Below are positions 1-8,761 of a stretch of DNA of 64,000 nucleotides, one piece after another (the stretch's first letter is position 1; the number at the start of each line of letters is the position of its first letter). The position numbers and the translations under genes were made by a program. The notes below the pieces were generated by a model. It did not search any database. It worked only from the letters and a program-made list of their open reading frames with translations, and was not told where the DNA came from. The DNA is from Ruegeria sp. HKCCD7303 (lineage in GTDB: Bacteria > Pseudomonadota > Alphaproteobacteria > Rhodobacterales > Rhodobacteraceae), in contig NZ_WVRE01000009.1 of NCBI RefSeq assembly GCF_013111185.1, forward strand, positions 82,244 to 146,243, read 5' to 3'.

Positions 1-2
1 CC

Positions 3-539
3 AAGTACGCAACCGAGTCGCGCCTGGCCCGTGGGTCCGTCGGCGTGGATGCACAGGGTGGCGGCAAAGGGAACAAGGAAGACTTCTCGACGCTTGAAGC
101 CCAACTGCTTGGCCGCACCGGCGAAAGCGATGTGTCGGACAAGCTGCTCAAGCACATTGTCACACGCGTCACTGACGAAGGACTTGTCGTCGAACTCTTT
201 GACACCGAGGATCAGGCATTGTTCGAATCGGGATCCGACACGCCAACCCGCTTCCTGCGCGCGCTGGCCCTGATCATCGCCCGATCCTCGGATTTAGTGA
301 CAAATTCGATCGCCGTTGAAGGCCATGTCAGCGCCTCGCCTGTTGTACAGGCCCGCAACACCGCCTGGGATCTGTCTACTGCACGAGCGCAAAAACTGCG
401 CCAGTTGCTGCAGGACAAGGGCGTGACGGCACGGCGGATGGATCGCGTCACCGGCCATGCAGACCGTGAGTTATTTGCTAAAAACCCAATGGCCCCGCGG
501 AACAACAGGGTCGAAGTGATCTTCCTGCGTCACCCCTAA
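3..539 (+). CDS. motB: Flagellar motor protein MotB / OmpA-family C-terminus (5' end missing)
   Basis: The reading frame is open from the left edge of the window, so only the C-terminal ~178 residues are seen. The second half is an OmpA-like peptidoglycan-binding domain, with 'VEGHVSASP', the helix 'LSTARAQKLRQLL' and the closing 'NNRVEVIFLR' that pairs with a central 'VTGHADREL'. In MotB this domain anchors the stator to peptidoglycan in the periplasm. The position directly before flgE-flgK-flgL-flgI on the same strand supports a flagellar stator role over a generic OmpA lipoprotein. The N-terminal membrane helix that would settle the identity lies outside the window. Confidence 0.75.
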   Translation, partial: KYATESRLARGSVGVDAQGGGKGNKEDFSTLEAQLLGRTGESDVSDKLLKHIVTRVTDEGLVVELFDTEDQALFESGSDTPTRFLRALALIIARSSDLVTNSIAVEGHVSASPVVQARNTAWDLSTARAQKLRQLLQDKGVTARRMDRVTGHADRELFAKNPMAPRNNRVEVIFLRHP

Positions 540-562
540 AGGATAGAACGCATTTTACATGT

Positions 563-590
563 TAGCGCGCTGTTAAGGGGCAGCGCGTTA
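563..590 (+). terminator. Hairpin after the motB-like gene
   Basis: A 10-bp stem (TAGCGCGCTG against CAGCGCGTTA, one G-T wobble) encloses an 8-nt loop, 24 bases after the motB-like stop codon. No T-run follows, so this may be a weak terminator or an mRNA-stabilising hairpin before flgE. Confidence 0.35.
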
Positions 591-591
591 C

Positions 592-618
592 CTGTTGCAT
601 CAACGACTGACGCAACAG
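592..618 (+). repeat. Inverted repeat just upstream of flgE
   Basis: Arms CTGTTGC and GCAACAG are separated by 13 bases and end directly before the flgE ribosome-binding site (AGAAGG). A second palindrome, GGGCGCGCCC, fills the space between that site and the ATG. Either could control access to the flgE start. This is inference from the sequence only. Confidence 0.4.
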
Positions 619-630
619 AAGGGCGCGCCC

Positions 631-1926
631 ATGACCATTTCCTCTTCGCTCAATGCCGGCGTGGCAGCGCTGAAAGCCAACGCCAACAGGCTGGCAACGA
701 TTTCCGACAACATCGCGAATTCCTCGACCTATGGGTACAAGCGGGTCGAGACGGATTTTCATTCTATGGTCACATCGGGTCAAGGTGGCAGCTATTCGGC
801 AGGTGGCGTGCGCACGACAAGCCAGCGCATGATTGATCAGCGCGGACCCTTGGTAACAACCAGCAACTCCACCGACCTCGCGGTTCGCGGGCGCGGGATG
901 TTGCCAGTGCGCCCTAGTTCGCAAATCGGCAATAACTCGAACGAAATGCTTTTGACCACAACCGGATCGTTCCGCACCAACGAAGAAGGGTATCTGGTAA
1001 CCGAATCCGGCCTTGTTCTTCTAGGATGGCGCGCTGGTCCGGATGGGATCATTCCGTCTGTACCCCGCGACACACCCGCTGCACTTGAACCCATTCAACT
1101 GAGCGTCAATCAGCTCTCAGGCGCCCCAACAACAGAAATGAACCTGCGCATGAACTTGCCCGCCACCGCGACCGATGCGGGCGCTCCGGGCGACGTTCAA
1201 CCTTTGTCGGTCGAGTATTTTGACAACCTTGGCAAATCCGAAAGCGTTGATATCCAGCTGATCCCAACCGTTCCGGCGACCGGCAGCAGCAATGAATGGA
1301 CTATGGTTCTGCGCGATTCCGCCTCTGGCGGCGCAATCATCGGGGAATACACACTAACTTTCACCGACAACCGAACCGCAGGCGGCACTCTGGCCAGTGT
1401 CGCGGCAGTATCAGGTGGCGCATACGACCCAACGACCGGCAGCGTCATGGTCAACGTTGCCGGCGGTCCAATGGAGATAAATATCGGCATGATCGGCGAT
1501 GACGATGGAATAACCCAGCTCTCTGACACCTTTGCACCGGTTTCGATCACACGAGATGGTTCCGCCGTTGGTACAATGACTAGCGTTCAAGTGGATGAAA
1601 ATGGCTATGTCTATGCGTTCTACGATACTGGCGTCAGCCGCCGGATGTTTCAGATTCCTCTCGCGGACGTGCCCAATCCCAATGGCCTGACGGCGTTGGA
1701 CAGTCAGACCTACGCCCCGTCACGTGAAAGCGGCACATTCTTTCTGTGGAACGCAGGCGACGGCCCGACCGGAGATCTTGTTTCCTTCGCCCGCGAAGAA
1801 TCAACTACGGACGTCGCCACCGAACTCACCTCTCTGATCCAGACACAGCGCGCTTATTCATCAAGCGCCACGGTGATCCAGACGGTGGATGAGATGCTGC
1901 AGGAAACGACGAATCTGAAACGCTGA
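631..1926 (+). CDS. flgE: Flagellar hook protein FlgE
   Basis: This 431-residue protein forms the hook that joins basal body to filament outside the cell. The N-terminus carries the flagellar rod/hook signature ('LATISDNIANSSTYGYKR', residues ~23-40) and the C-terminus the matching coiled-coil end ('ELTSLIQTQRAYSSSATVIQTVDEML'). A variable middle domain (~90-330) gives the exposed face. The ATG at 631 was chosen over in-frame codons upstream because the family signature starts right there and AGAAGG precedes it by 8 bases. It is first in a tight + strand run with flgK, flgL and flgI, all exported or built through the flagellar apparatus. Confidence 0.93.
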   Translation: MTISSSLNAGVAALKANANRLATISDNIANSSTYGYKRVETDFHSMVTSGQGGSYSAGGVRTTSQRMIDQRGPLVTTSNSTDLAVRGRGMLPVRPSSQIGNNSNEMLLTTTGSFRTNEEGYLVTESGLVLLGWRAGPDGIIPSVPRDTPAALEPIQLSVNQLSGAPTTEMNLRMNLPATATDAGAPGDVQPLSVEYFDNLGKSESVDIQLIPTVPATGSSNEWTMVLRDSASGGAIIGEYTLTFTDNRTAGGTLASVAAVSGGAYDPTTGSVMVNVAGGPMEINIGMIGDDDGITQLSDTFAPVSITRDGSAVGTMTSVQVDENGYVYAFYDTGVSRRMFQIPLADVPNPNGLTALDSQTYAPSRESGTFFLWNAGDGPTGDLVSFAREESTTDVATELTSLIQTQRAYSSSATVIQTVDEMLQETTNLKR

Positions 1927-1959
1927 ACCAGTGTCTGATCACAGGAAAGGAGTGGCCTC

Positions 1960-3411
1960 ATGAACATGTCGACGGCACTCAACAATGCATTGGGTGGGCT
2001 GACAGCGGCCAGCCGAGGGGCCTCTGTGGTGTCCGGGAACATCGCAAATGCCCTGACGCCGGGCTACGCGCGCCGATCCCTTGAACTGACAACCAGCCAG
2101 ATTTCCGGCAACGGCGTCCGCACGGTTGGAGTGGTTCGGCACCAGGACCCTGTTTTAACCGCCAACAGACGGTCAACGGACGCCGAACTTGCGTTACAAT
2201 CCGCAGTTTCGGATTTTCATACGCGTTTCGAACAACTAGTCGGATCTCCAGCGAACGGGTCCTCGTTGTCCACGCGCCTGTCGGACTTGGAAAACAGCTT
2301 CATAACTGCAGCCAGCCTGCCTGATTCGGTCGAACGACTAGATCAGGTCGCGCGCTCGGCAGGTGATCTGGCCAACGCGCTGAATAAAGCATCTGAAGGC
2401 GTGCGGCAGGCGCGCTCGGACGCAGATCGCAAGATCGGCGCTCAAGTTGAAAACCTAAACCGGACTTTGCAGGATATCGAAGACCTGAACGCCAAGATTC
2501 CTGCCATTAAAAACTCGGGTGGAGACATTGGTGCCCTGTTGGATCAACGACATGTCCTGATCGATCAAGTCAACACGATGATTCCGGTCAACGTCGTGCC
2601 GCGCGTAAATGATCAGGTGTCGCTATATTCCGATGGCGGCTTAATACTGCTGGAGGGCAAAGCGTCAGAGTTCACCTTTTCCACAACGGGTGAGACCATG
2701 CCGCATATGACGGTGGCAAACGGCCTTCTGTCAGGGTTGGAGATGAACGGAAACCCTGTGCGCACAAGCGGTGACACCGCACAGATTCGTGGCGGAGCGC
2801 TGATGGCCCAGTTCACTATCCGCGATGAACTGGCTATTGAGGCACAGATGCAACTGGACACTGTTGCCCGCGACCTGATCGAACGGTTCGAAACGTCGGG
2901 GCTGGACCTCACCGCCCTGGTTAGCGATCCGGGCCTGTTTACCGACAATGGCAACCGGTTTGATCCTACCGCTTTTGTCGGGCTCGCCTCTCGGATTGCA
3001 ATCAATTCTACGGTGGATCCTGACGTTGGCGGAGACAGCTGGAAGCTGCGTTCGGGTCTGGGCGCTGTGACAGCAGGTGATCCCGGACAAGCCGCTCAAC
3101 TAAGTGCCTTCGGAAACATCCTGAGTGACGCGCGTCCGATACCTGGCGGAGTGTTCGGTACAGGAAACATGCGTCCCGCCGAGTTGACCGAGGCTTTGCT
3201 CTCTAAAGCGGGTGCACATGCGCATGCAGCAGATCAACGCGAGGCCTTCGCCAATAGCGCCCAACAACAAATGGCCCAGATCGAGGCCGAGCAAGGTGTA
3301 GATACAGATCAGGAACTGCAACGTCTCATGCAGGTTGAACAGACATATGCCGCAAATGCACGGGTTATCTCGGTCGTGGATGAATTGCTTGAAACTCTGC
3401 TGAGGTTGTAA
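1960..3411 (+). CDS. flgK: Flagellar hook-associated protein 1 FlgK
   Basis: This 483-residue protein is the first junction protein between hook and filament. It has the N-terminal signature 'SGNIANALTPGYARRSLEL' (~27-46), a long helical N-terminal region ('LADLENS...' to ~180), a variable middle and the C-terminal 'EQTYAANARVISVVDELLETLLRL' motif shared by rod, hook and HAP proteins. A clear AAAGGAG site sits 9 bases before the ATG. It lies 33 bases after flgE and 2 bases before flgL, so the three are almost certainly co-transcribed. FlgL as the next gene is the usual order in alphaproteobacteria. Confidence 0.93.
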   Translation: MNMSTALNNALGGLTAASRGASVVSGNIANALTPGYARRSLELTTSQISGNGVRTVGVVRHQDPVLTANRRSTDAELALQSAVSDFHTRFEQLVGSPANGSSLSTRLSDLENSFITAASLPDSVERLDQVARSAGDLANALNKASEGVRQARSDADRKIGAQVENLNRTLQDIEDLNAKIPAIKNSGGDIGALLDQRHVLIDQVNTMIPVNVVPRVNDQVSLYSDGGLILLEGKASEFTFSTTGETMPHMTVANGLLSGLEMNGNPVRTSGDTAQIRGGALMAQFTIRDELAIEAQMQLDTVARDLIERFETSGLDLTALVSDPGLFTDNGNRFDPTAFVGLASRIAINSTVDPDVGGDSWKLRSGLGAVTAGDPGQAAQLSAFGNILSDARPIPGGVFGTGNMRPAELTEALLSKAGAHAHAADQREAFANSAQQQMAQIEAEQGVDTDQELQRLMQVEQTYAANARVISVVDELLETLLRL

Positions 3412-3413
3412 CG

Positions 3414-4421
3414 ATGACTTTGACATCTATCGGCGATCTGGCGCGCGGTATGACCTTGCGCACGCGTGCCACAGACATAAAAACACAGATCGAAACGCTT
3501 TCGTTTGAGATGTCCACTGGACAGGTACAGGATATCTCAGGCCGGTTGGGGGGCGATTATTCGCAGCTTCTCGACTTGGATCGCAGCCTCGCCAGGCTCG
3601 ACGCCTTTGGCATAGCAACATCTGAGGCGGCTCTGTTCGCCGATGCCATGCAGTTAAGCCTGACAACCTTCAGCGATTCTGTCGGAGAAATGACCGCATC
3701 CTTGTTGGCTTATGGAACCGCAAATCAGCCTGCGAACCATGAACAAGCATCGGTGCAGGCGAAAAACGAACTGGACACGATGATCTCGGCGCTGAACACG
3801 CGCGTCGGTGGACGTAGCCTGTTTTCCGGCACGGCCACCGACGTATCGCCTTTGCAATCATCAGACGATCTTTTGGCGGCGCTGAGGCCGCAGTTGACCG
3901 GGCTTGCGACTGTGTCAGATATCCGTCTGGCAGCAGACACATGGTTCAATGACCCGGCCGGGTTTGACGCCGTAATTTACCAAGGATCGAACAACACGCT
4001 TTCCCCGATGCAGGTATCAGAAAATGAAAGCGTCACTCTGCCGATCACTGCAACGGACCCGGCTTTCAAAGCCGCCCTCAGGGACGTTGCAGTGGCCGCA
4101 TTGGCCACAGACAGCGCATTGGCGCTTTCCCCAGATCAACGCACGATGCTGTTCACGCAGTTGGGTGTTGATCTGGCCAACGCGCAGGATGATACCGTGC
4201 AACTCCGGGCCGAAGTCGGCACGGCGGAGGCCCGTATAGAAGAGGCAGCGACACGCAATTCGGCTGCTCGCACCAGCCTTGAATACAGCCGAAACGAACT
4301 GATCGCGGCGGACCCTTATGAAACGGCGGCAAAACTGCAAACTGTGCAGTTCCAATTGGAAAGCTTGTATTCCGTAACTGTTCGCAACGCGAACCTATCG
4401 CTGGTGAATTTTCTGAGATGA
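3414..4421 (+). CDS. flgL: Flagellar hook-associated protein 3 FlgL
   Basis: This 335-residue protein is the second hook-filament junction protein. The N-terminal helix ('LRTRATDIKTQIETLSFEMSTG') and the C-terminal helix ('EYSRNELIAADPYETAAKLQTVQFQLESLYSVT') resemble flagellin ends, as expected for FlgL, and the centre is shorter than in enterobacterial FlgL. It starts 2 bases after the flgK stop and its own TGA overlaps the flgI ATG by four bases (ATGA), so translation is probably coupled. Identification rests on the flagellin-like ends plus position. A minor flagellin is a less likely alternative. Confidence 0.88.
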   Translation: MTLTSIGDLARGMTLRTRATDIKTQIETLSFEMSTGQVQDISGRLGGDYSQLLDLDRSLARLDAFGIATSEAALFADAMQLSLTTFSDSVGEMTASLLAYGTANQPANHEQASVQAKNELDTMISALNTRVGGRSLFSGTATDVSPLQSSDDLLAALRPQLTGLATVSDIRLAADTWFNDPAGFDAVIYQGSNNTLSPMQVSENESVTLPITATDPAFKAALRDVAVAALATDSALALSPDQRTMLFTQLGVDLANAQDDTVQLRAEVGTAEARIEEAATRNSAARTSLEYSRNELIAADPYETAAKLQTVQFQLESLYSVTVRNANLSLVNFLR

Positions 4422-5512
4422 GGGCGCTGATACTTATCTTGGTCTTCCTTCCCAGCCTGGCTTGGGCGGGGGCAATCCGTCTTAAGGACCTGGTCGATTT
4501 TGACGGCGTGCGCGGCAACGATCTGGTTGGCTACGGCCTAGTCGTAGGTTTGAATGGAACCGGTGATGGATTGCGCAATGCCCCCTTCACCGAAGAAATC
4601 ATGTCCAACATCCTCGAACGTCTGGGCGTCAACGTGAACGGCGAAGATTTTCGACCAAAAAACGTGGCAGCGGTTTTGGTCACAGCCAGCCTCCCACCCT
4701 TCTCCAGGGTGGGCGGTCAGATCGATGTGACTGTTTCGGCCATCGGCGATTCCAGCAGCCTGTTGGGCGGAACGCTGATCATGACACCTTTGAACGCAGC
4801 CGACGGTCAAATTTATGCTGTCGCTCAAGGCACAATTTTGGCGGGCGGCGTTTCTGCCGAAGGTGAGGCCGCTTCGGTGGTGCGTGGGGTGCCAACGTCG
4901 GGCGTCATACCATCTGGCGCGCGGGTTGAGCGTGAAATTGACTTTGACCTGTCGACCCTGACCCAAATGCGTCTTGCTCTGAGAGAACCCGATTTCACCA
5001 CAGCCGCACGGATCGAATCCGCGATCAATACCGAGTTCAACAGGGCCGTGGCCATCATGCGGGATTCGGGAACGGTTGAACTTAACATTGCCGCGACGCA
5101 AGCGGTATCAACGGCCCATGCCATCGGGCGAATCGAAAACATACTGGTTGAACCGGAAACAAAAGCGCGCGTGGTCGTCGATCAGCGGTCGGGTACCATC
5201 GTTATGGGTCAAGAGGTCCGCATTTCGCGCGTTGCTGTCTCTCAGGGTAATCTGACGTTAACAGTGCAAGAGGCCCCGATTGCAGTGCAACCCAACCCGT
5301 TTGCCAGAGGTGAAACAGTGGTCGTGCCCCGCACCATCGCTGGCATCGAAGAGGAAGAAGGCACCGGTCTTGCCGAAATCCCCGAGGCGACAACTCTGTC
5401 CGAAGTGGTTGCTGGATTGAACGCGCTGGGCGTGTCGCCTCAGGACATGATCGACATTTTGAAAACCATAAAAGCAGCGGGCGCGCTGCACGCAGAGTTC
5501 ATAGTCAGGTGA
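4418..5512 (+). CDS. flgI: Flagellar P-ring protein FlgI
   Basis: This 364-residue protein forms the periplasmic P ring around the rod. A signal peptide is visible ('MRALILILVFLPSLAWAG'), followed by the family hallmark 'IRLKDLVDFDGVRGNDLVGYGLVVGLNGTGDG' region (quoted in part) and the 'PPFSRVGGQIDVTVSAIGD' block. The C-terminus ('TLSEVVAGLNALGVSPQDMI') matches the conserved FlgI end. Length and domain order are normal. The ATG overlaps the flgL stop. It is the last gene of this flagellar run in the window, closed by a hairpin shared with the convergent DUF1523 gene. Confidence 0.95.
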   Translation: MRALILILVFLPSLAWAGAIRLKDLVDFDGVRGNDLVGYGLVVGLNGTGDGLRNAPFTEEIMSNILERLGVNVNGEDFRPKNVAAVLVTASLPPFSRVGGQIDVTVSAIGDSSSLLGGTLIMTPLNAADGQIYAVAQGTILAGGVSAEGEAASVVRGVPTSGVIPSGARVEREIDFDLSTLTQMRLALREPDFTTAARIESAINTEFNRAVAIMRDSGTVELNIAATQAVSTAHAIGRIENILVEPETKARVVVDQRSGTIVMGQEVRISRVAVSQGNLTLTVQEAPIAVQPNPFARGETVVVPRTIAGIEEEEGTGLAEIPEATTLSEVVAGLNALGVSPQDMIDILKTIKAAGALHAEFIVR

Positions 5513-5520
5513 CGGCGGAA

Positions 5521-5541
5521 GGGCGTGCTGATTGCACGCCC
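5521..5541 (+). terminator. Hairpin between convergent flgI and DUF1523 genes
   Basis: A perfect 8-bp stem (GGGCGTGC / GCACGCCC) with a 5-nt loop lies in the 37-bp gap between two convergent genes and could stop transcription from either side. The T-tracts are short. Confidence 0.55.
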
Positions 5542-5549
5542 CTTGCGCT

Positions 5550-6194
5550 TTACTTTGACTTCCAGCTGTCCAGCCAGCGTCGAAACCTGGTGCGCCGTTC
5601 TTCAATTGCGTCACCCGCCGCATACAGCCCGTCTTCCACGTTTTCGATCATCGGGTCGATCCGGGCCTCCCGGAACCTGCGCCAGCGCACCCATATCGCC
5701 CAGACCACCGCGGCGAAAATCGTCAGGAATATGATGTTGAACCAGGGGATAATCCGCGCATCCGGCCCATCTACATGGTTGATGAAGATGGCGTTTGGAA
5801 AGATCGACAGAAACTCGTTGCGCCAGCCGTAGTGAGTAACAACCACCCATTTCGGATTCTCTTTGGTCGATTTCGCATCATTGGCTTCGGTATACAGGTT
5901 TGCGGTATCGAACTTGAAATAGGGGGGCCAACCCCATCCAGTATCCTCGTTTCGATAGACGATGGGTTTACCGCTTTCGCGAACGGCCTGAATGAACTGC
6001 ACGTCCCGATTGGCAAGGCTTGCGGACTGGTCCTGGGGTTCAGACCAGAAAATCCGGGTCCAGTCGTTCAGATCCTGCCGTTCTTCATAGGTATTGACGA
6101 TGCGCACAATGTCATGCTGCGGCAATGAGTATTGCAAGACCGCCGCAATCGTACCCCAGAAGATAATAATGAACGCCCATTTCACATAGGCCAT
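5550..6194 (-). CDS. DUF1523 family membrane protein
   Basis: This 214-residue protein has an N-terminal membrane helix ('WAFIIIFWGTIAAVLQYSL') and a second one near residue 150-170 ('IIPWFNIIFLTIFAAVVWAIWVRW'), with a periplasmic domain of ~120 residues between them and a basic cytoplasmic tail. The pattern matches DUF1523 as known from Rhodobacterales; no biochemical function is established for the family. It is the last gene of an eight-gene minus-strand run that starts near 13357, beginning 10 bases after the 88-residue membrane protein. Its role probably belongs with the AAA+ ATPase of the same run. Confidence 0.75.
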   Translation of the reverse strand: MAYVKWAFIIIFWGTIAAVLQYSLPQHDIVRIVNTYEERQDLNDWTRIFWSEPQDQSASLANRDVQFIQAVRESGKPIVYRNEDTGWGWPPYFKFDTANLYTEANDAKSTKENPKWVVVTHYGWRNEFLSIFPNAIFINHVDGPDARIIPWFNIIFLTIFAAVVWAIWVRWRRFREARIDPMIENVEDGLYAAGDAIEERRTRFRRWLDSWKSK

Positions 6195-6204
6195 GCCTAA
6201 ATCC

Positions 6205-6471
6205 TCACATGTAATTCACAATGTAGATCAGCGCGCCAATCGCCACCCACGGCACAATATAGACACCCAGGATCAGTTTACGCCGGAACGAATTGTCATA
6301 CACATGCAATCCGCGTTCGACAAAGGCTTCTTTGTTGCCCGTTTTGCCTTTTTTATCCCACCAGTCCTCAAGCTTACGCCGCCGAATGCCGCGCGAATAG
6401 AAAGACAGCGCCACATAGGCAATCGTCTGGACCACCAGCAAGATCAGCAACAGGCGCAACAATCCGATCAT
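6205..6471 (-). CDS. Small two-helix membrane protein
   Basis: This 88-residue protein has an N-terminal hydrophobic helix ('LLRLLLILLVVQTIAYVAL'), a charged central stretch ('RRRKLEDWWDKKGKTGNKEAF') and a C-terminal helix ('KLILGVYIVPWVAIGALIYIV'). The basic middle is presumably cytoplasmic. I do not recognise a named family. It starts one base after the stop of the 445-residue gene upstream, so it is co-translated with that operon. Confidence 0.65.
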   Translation of the reverse strand: MIGLLRLLLILLVVQTIAYVALSFYSRGIRRRKLEDWWDKKGKTGNKEAFVERGLHVYDNSFRRKLILGVYIVPWVAIGALIYIVNYM

Positions 6472-6472
6472 A

Positions 6473-7810
6473 TCAGCCTTTCCTCACCGAACCCCAGGGA
6501 CCGACCCGAGCGATTATGTCATCGCTGACCCGGTCATTGCCGCTCATATCCGGCTCATGCCCAAACAACGCGGCGCGGGCCCCTTGCTTGTCCACCTGAT
6601 ACTCACGCGCAAGGAAGTCGGCAACATAGGCTTTCTTGCTCTCGGGCCAACCTGAATATGTGCGGTAGAACAGCTCTTTATGGCAGATGAACATCTGGCG
6701 CGGGTCCAGCGGGGCCAACTCAGACAGCAGCATGTTCACCAGATCGCGGTTCGGTGTATCCGCCGCGCGCAAAGTATAGAAATAGGCCGGATGGTCCGAG
6801 GTGATACGCGGCCATGGCCCCCCATCGCTCGCCCAGCGCAGCAATTGAGCGAGCCCGTGATAAGCCTCGGGCAGGCGATCCGAGTGGTTGCGCGCCAGCC
6901 GACGCATGTCGCTGCGATCCAGCCCGGTCAGGTCGACATCTGCATCCGCAGCCGCATCGACGGTCAGGAAATCCATCTTTTGTTGCAGGATCGCGGCGGC
7001 ATCCACGCCGCGCGCTTTGACAATCGGTTCGACCAGATCGTTGTAGTCCAGAAACTTGGCAATCTGGTTCCGCTGTGACGGGTCGAAGGTGTACTTTATC
7101 GGCAGATCATCCGGCTTTTCGCCCATACAGATGGCCGCCGGGTGATCCACATCCGGAAACAGATACAGCCCGCCAAAATGCGCGGTCCAGAAATTGCGCT
7201 GCTCAAAATCCGTGTGGCGCAGACGGACCGGATTGCGGGTGACGTCGCCGGTTTCTTTGGCCGTCTCGATCATCTTGGCGATCAATACGTCGTCGAACCA
7301 CGCATCCTCTTCGGTCTTGAACCGTTCGACCATCCCCGCCAGTTGCTGGGCCTTGCGCAAGGTGCCGCCTGCGGTGTCGGCCTCAATCTCGATTTTGCGC
7401 AGGTTCAGCAGGTCGCGCGGTGTGGACAGTTTGAAGACTGAGTTCACCAGCTCTCCGGCCACTGCATCGGTGGCGGTCAGGGCGAACAACTGCGCCTCGT
7501 TCATCTCGATGAATTCACGCAGGATATCACGCGAGGTCGAGAATTTGACATTCAACAGCGGCGCGCGTTTCTGTTCGGTCGTCAGCAGGATGAACTGCCG
7601 GTTGACCCCGTTGGGATTGAGGTAGAGCGTGTCCTCCAGCTCAATCCCCACCTCCGGCGAATAACCCGAGATATCGACATGGAAATCCGTCAGCGCCGTG
7701 GTCTTGCCCGCCAGATGCTGCAACGCGCGGTTATACCGCTCGACCAGAGCCGGGCTGGAGATGTGGACAAGATTACCGAACATCAGGCCTTTTTCGATGA
7801 GGCGGATCAC
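6473..7810 (-). CDS. Uncharacterised operon partner of AAA+ ATPase (probably the family NCBI calls DUF6638)
   Basis: This 445-residue soluble protein has no signal peptide or membrane helix. Composition is even, with no catalytic motif I can identify. A WxGHxH-like metal site is absent, and the C-terminus is acidic then basic. The family name is from memory and unverified. The start ATG is followed by 'MIRLIEKGLMFGNLVHISSPAL'-type sequence (quoted in part). The gene follows the Mrr-like nuclease after 30 bases and the AAA+ ATPase beyond it. With the Mrr gene removed, it would sit directly next to the ATPase, which suggests these two form the older pair. Confidence 0.6.
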   Translation of the reverse strand: MIRLIEKGLMFGNLVHISSPALVERYNRALQHLAGKTTALTDFHVDISGYSPEVGIELEDTLYLNPNGVNRQFILLTTEQKRAPLLNVKFSTSRDILREFIEMNEAQLFALTATDAVAGELVNSVFKLSTPRDLLNLRKIEIEADTAGGTLRKAQQLAGMVERFKTEEDAWFDDVLIAKMIETAKETGDVTRNPVRLRHTDFEQRNFWTAHFGGLYLFPDVDHPAAICMGEKPDDLPIKYTFDPSQRNQIAKFLDYNDLVEPIVKARGVDAAAILQQKMDFLTVDAAADADVDLTGLDRSDMRRLARNHSDRLPEAYHGLAQLLRWASDGGPWPRITSDHPAYFYTLRAADTPNRDLVNMLLSELAPLDPRQMFICHKELFYRTYSGWPESKKAYVADFLAREYQVDKQGARAALFGHEPDMSGNDRVSDDIIARVGPWGSVRKG

Positions 7811-7840
7811 TAAGCGGACCTTCCTTCCTTTGATTTAACA

Positions 7841-8761
7841 CTAAACGCTGGCAAAGAACTTCTCATCTATTGTGACCGACTCAATCATTTCTGTCGCAAC
7901 CCCAAGGTCGTTTTCTTTGAGCAAATCACACAGGCGATCCCCATCAATTAGGTCAATCGCGGTAGCCCCATCCCTTGTAGCTTCGTCCGAAGCTTGCGCG
8001 GTGAAATTTCCAGTCGTTATGAACAATCCTTTGTCTGCTCGCCCCATCATCGCCCCTTTAAAGTCGCGAATTTCCGATGACCCAACACTTCCTTTGTAGC
8101 GTTTGCACTGAAAGAACACCTGGAACGAAACGAGGTTCACCCGAAGAACGCCGACACCGTCGATTCCACCGTCACCGGATTTTCCACGGACTTCGACTTT
8201 GGTAAACCCTGCTTCCCGAAGCAAGCGCTGTGCTAAACGTTCAAAGGCGTATGGGTCCATTTGTTTTAGAGTGGTAAGTAACCTTGATTTCCACGTCTCT
8301 GTATCAGGCGTCTCTTCGATATTGCCACTCTGATCAGAAGGTGAAAACAACTCGGGCTCATCCCCGTTTTGTTGTTTCTTCTTCCGGCGCTCGCGAGCTC
8401 TAGCTTTTTCTTCTTCGTTAACCTGGTCGATTATTCGCTGAGTATCGTCAATTGTATCTATGGTGCTTCCGAACTCAGTTAACGCCCAAATACCACGAGC
8501 GGAATTCTCGAGCGCACCACCCTTCTTCAAAAAGGTTCGAGCCCAAGCCAGATAGTAGTTCAATCGTGGTTGGCCTTGGTTAGTTCCGGTCATCATGAAG
8601 GATTGTTCTTCCTCAGAAACGCCTTCAAGTTCCGCGACCTTCTCGTCAAGTTCGTAAATACTTGCGGAGCCCCCTACCTGTTTCATAGCCTCGACGGTTA
8701 CCAGCATCATGCCAGGCATTTCCGGGTAGCCTTCTGCTTCAATAACAAATCTTCTAGTCAA
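7841..8761 (-). CDS. mrr: Mrr-type restriction endonuclease
   Basis: This 306-residue protein has an N-terminal Mrr_N winged-helix domain (~15-95, 'YYLAWARTFLKKGGALENSARGIW' in part), a charged linker (~115-150) and a C-terminal Mrr catalytic domain (~160-290). The PD-(D/E)xK nuclease core is visible: 'GKSGDGGIDGVG' then 'FFQCKRYKGSVGSSEIRDF', giving the Asp and Gln-x-Lys residues. Mrr enzymes cut methylated foreign DNA (type IV restriction). It overlaps the AAA+ gene by 8 bases yet is clearly more AT-rich than its neighbours, which fits later insertion into the operon. The ATPase next to it could be a partner, but its family differs from McrB. Confidence 0.85.
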   Translation of the reverse strand: MTRRFVIEAEGYPEMPGMMLVTVEAMKQVGGSASIYELDEKVAELEGVSEEEQSFMMTGTNQGQPRLNYYLAWARTFLKKGGALENSARGIWALTEFGSTIDTIDDTQRIIDQVNEEEKARARERRKKKQQNGDEPELFSPSDQSGNIEETPDTETWKSRLLTTLKQMDPYAFERLAQRLLREAGFTKVEVRGKSGDGGIDGVGVLRVNLVSFQVFFQCKRYKGSVGSSEIRDFKGAMMGRADKGLFITTGNFTAQASDEATRDGATAIDLIDGDRLCDLLKENDLGVATEMIESVTIDEKFFASV

